Source: Oasisia sp. SBJ-2009 (Eukaryota; Annelida; Polychaeta; Sabellida; Siboglinidae). Taken from it: a DNA stretch of 64,000 nucleotides. A program made the position numbers and the translations under genes. This document shows positions 62,727 through 64,000 of this stretch, in pieces (the first letter of the stretch is position 1; every line of letters starts with the position of its first letter). Below the pieces are notes generated by a model, which was not told the DNA's origin, searched no databases, and saw only the letters and a program-made list of their open reading frames with translations. Location: the NCBI GenBank assembly GCA_964017155.1, contig OZ024857.1, positions 7,710,690 through 7,774,689 of the forward strand. Reading direction: 5' to 3'.

Positions 62727-62935
62727 CGGCAGACATCATAGTTTCGAATGGTTGGTTGGACTATTAGACACACCTCTCACAGGAGAAACTAGCGGGCGTG
62801 TTTGCATATCGGTTTTGTCAAGTTTGTGTTTATGACGTTAGCTACCCATTATTTTGACTAAGAATTATGTTGTTCCGTCTACTCATAGTAAAGAATAAAC
62901 ATCTTTCGAACTTTGTCAGAAAGTGAAAGTGAAAT

Positions 62936-63090
62936 GCAGTTTAAGCCCCAAACCTCGAAAACATATAAACTTGATTACCAACGCCACGGTGACTAAACTT
63001 CACGTTTCATCCACTACTCCCGTACTACAAGTATGCACTTGTCACGTGATCACAACATAATAATGAATGCCTGAAATTGATCAAAATACC
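62936..63090. repeat. Direct repeat, copy 2 (partner at 61288-61440)
   Basis: GCAGTTTAAGCCCC, CCTCGA, TTACCAACGCCACGGTGACT, AAACTTCACG, GTACTAC, GCACTTGTCACGTGATCA and GAAATTGATCAAAAT in the same order as copy 1. Confidence 0.65.
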
Positions 63091-63628
63091 TTAAACTAAC
63101 GCGCTTCCTCCTCGAGCCGTTACGTCCACACTGAGCTCCGCCAGTTGCCGCTGTGACGGTCTGGCATGTATATCCGGTCTAATATCCATATTTTTGTGTG
63201 GAGTTGTAACAGCTGTCGCATCCGAAATCGGAATATCTAGAACAGAATAGGCCGCTGTCTAGAACAGAATAGGAATTCCGAGATGGGACGTCCCAAATCG
63301 GAATATGCAATTAGATGCTTTAAAATATCACGTGATCAACAAATATCATCTACTACTATATACCTAAAACAATGTACAAATATATAATGTATTTTGCTAT
63401 ATGTATTTTTTCACAGAAATCCCATTAGTGGCGCGGCTTTATTTGAATAGAACGTAAGTGGAAATTAAGACCACAATTATTCCAGCAATAAATGAATACA
63501 CTGAAAAATATTTAATACAATAGTATTTAGCACTGTACTATGTAGATATCACATAAACATTTCATCACCAAAATAATTTCTTCCTAATTACGATATATCG
63601 GAGCCCTAAAACTGAAAGTGTGTATATG

Positions 63629-63635
<7 letters not shown>

Positions 63636-63722
<87 letters not shown>
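63636..63722. repeat. TA microsatellite
   Basis: About 43 TA units. Confidence 0.95.
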
Positions 63723-63727
<5 letters not shown>

Positions 63728-64000
63728 CATATATATTAAAATAAATTATATATGTGTGTGTGCGTGCGTGTTTCATTTCACGCAAATATAGCCACTTTAT
63801 TTGAATGGACTAAATGTTATTCCCATGAATTATTTAACTGATATTTCCTAGCATAGCGCTGTCCATGTACATACAGGGGCCGAACTTAAGAATTTCATCC
63901 ACTGGCTACGGGGATTGGCAACTTTGAAATGTTACATTCCCATTTTTTGTGGTCGTCATTAAATACGACCTTTCATGCGTTTATTTGCAATGCTTCTATA
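63723..64000. other. Right end of window, nothing recognised
   Basis: A short GTGTGTGCGTGCGTG patch and otherwise unique DNA. Confidence 0.4.

Overview
This is a nuclear window from an animal, probably a marine invertebrate. A mollusc-like lophotrochozoan is my guess, at low confidence. The grounds are short exons of about 60-330 bp with GT...AG borders, long AT-rich introns, immunoglobulin, Death and leucine-rich-repeat domains, several non-LTR retrotransposon families, cut-and-paste DNA transposons, and many TA, GT, CGAA and 8-bp satellites. There are no bacterial operons, ribosome binding sites or CRISPR arrays.

Two host genes can be read, both on the minus strand. Gene 1 (293-23413, continuing past the left edge) has a signal-peptide exon at 23320-23413, a first intron of about 15 kb, then five exons of one immunoglobulin domain each (7899-8225, 6875-7189, 5831-6118, 3298-3582, 293-568). 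All joins are phase 1, so the order is signal peptide, Ig1 to Ig5, and more outside the window. Gene 2 (44090-57526) has a start exon, a Death-domain exon, four short charged exons that look like coiled coil or linker, leucine-rich-repeat exons, and a C-terminal exon. The reading frame closes across ten of eleven exons. The fault is at exon 10, where the only AG acceptor is 5 nt from the position the repeat predicts. No NACHT domain lies between Death and LRR, so the architecture is Death-linker-LRR.

The rest is mostly mobile DNA in layers. Gene 1 introns hold a frameshifted FLYWCH/MULE transposase (697-2072), a LINE fragment (3986-4812), a MITE inside a TA tract (9914-10519), a direct-repeat element with its own TATA box (10640-11610), a MITE (14476-14992), a fold-back element (15122-17008) and a 3.1-kb element with palindromic ends (18978-22085). 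Between the genes lie a P-like element with a THAP exon and an 8-bp target duplication (25187-27006), a decayed CR1/Jockey-like LINE (27190-29395; a second copy at 41965-43640 and a third 3' end at 46440-46730), and a 5.68-kb PIF/Harbinger element with TAA target duplications (31859-37537). The Harbinger element still shows a MADF-domain gene in two matching exons and the first transposase exon, with another LINE inserted in its intron. A hairpin tandem array (37868-38665) and a further LINE fragment (39957-40910) follow. Gene 2 carries a young, full-length RTE-type LINE (47568-51091) with an intact 1043-residue ORF and an 11-bp target duplication.

The right end (57.5-64 kb) holds a ~330-420 bp tandem duplication, a 1.1-kb imperfect palindrome, a tRNA-derived SINE, a pair of direct repeats and microsatellites. 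I saw no gene there. Splice sites were placed by eye and may be off by one base.
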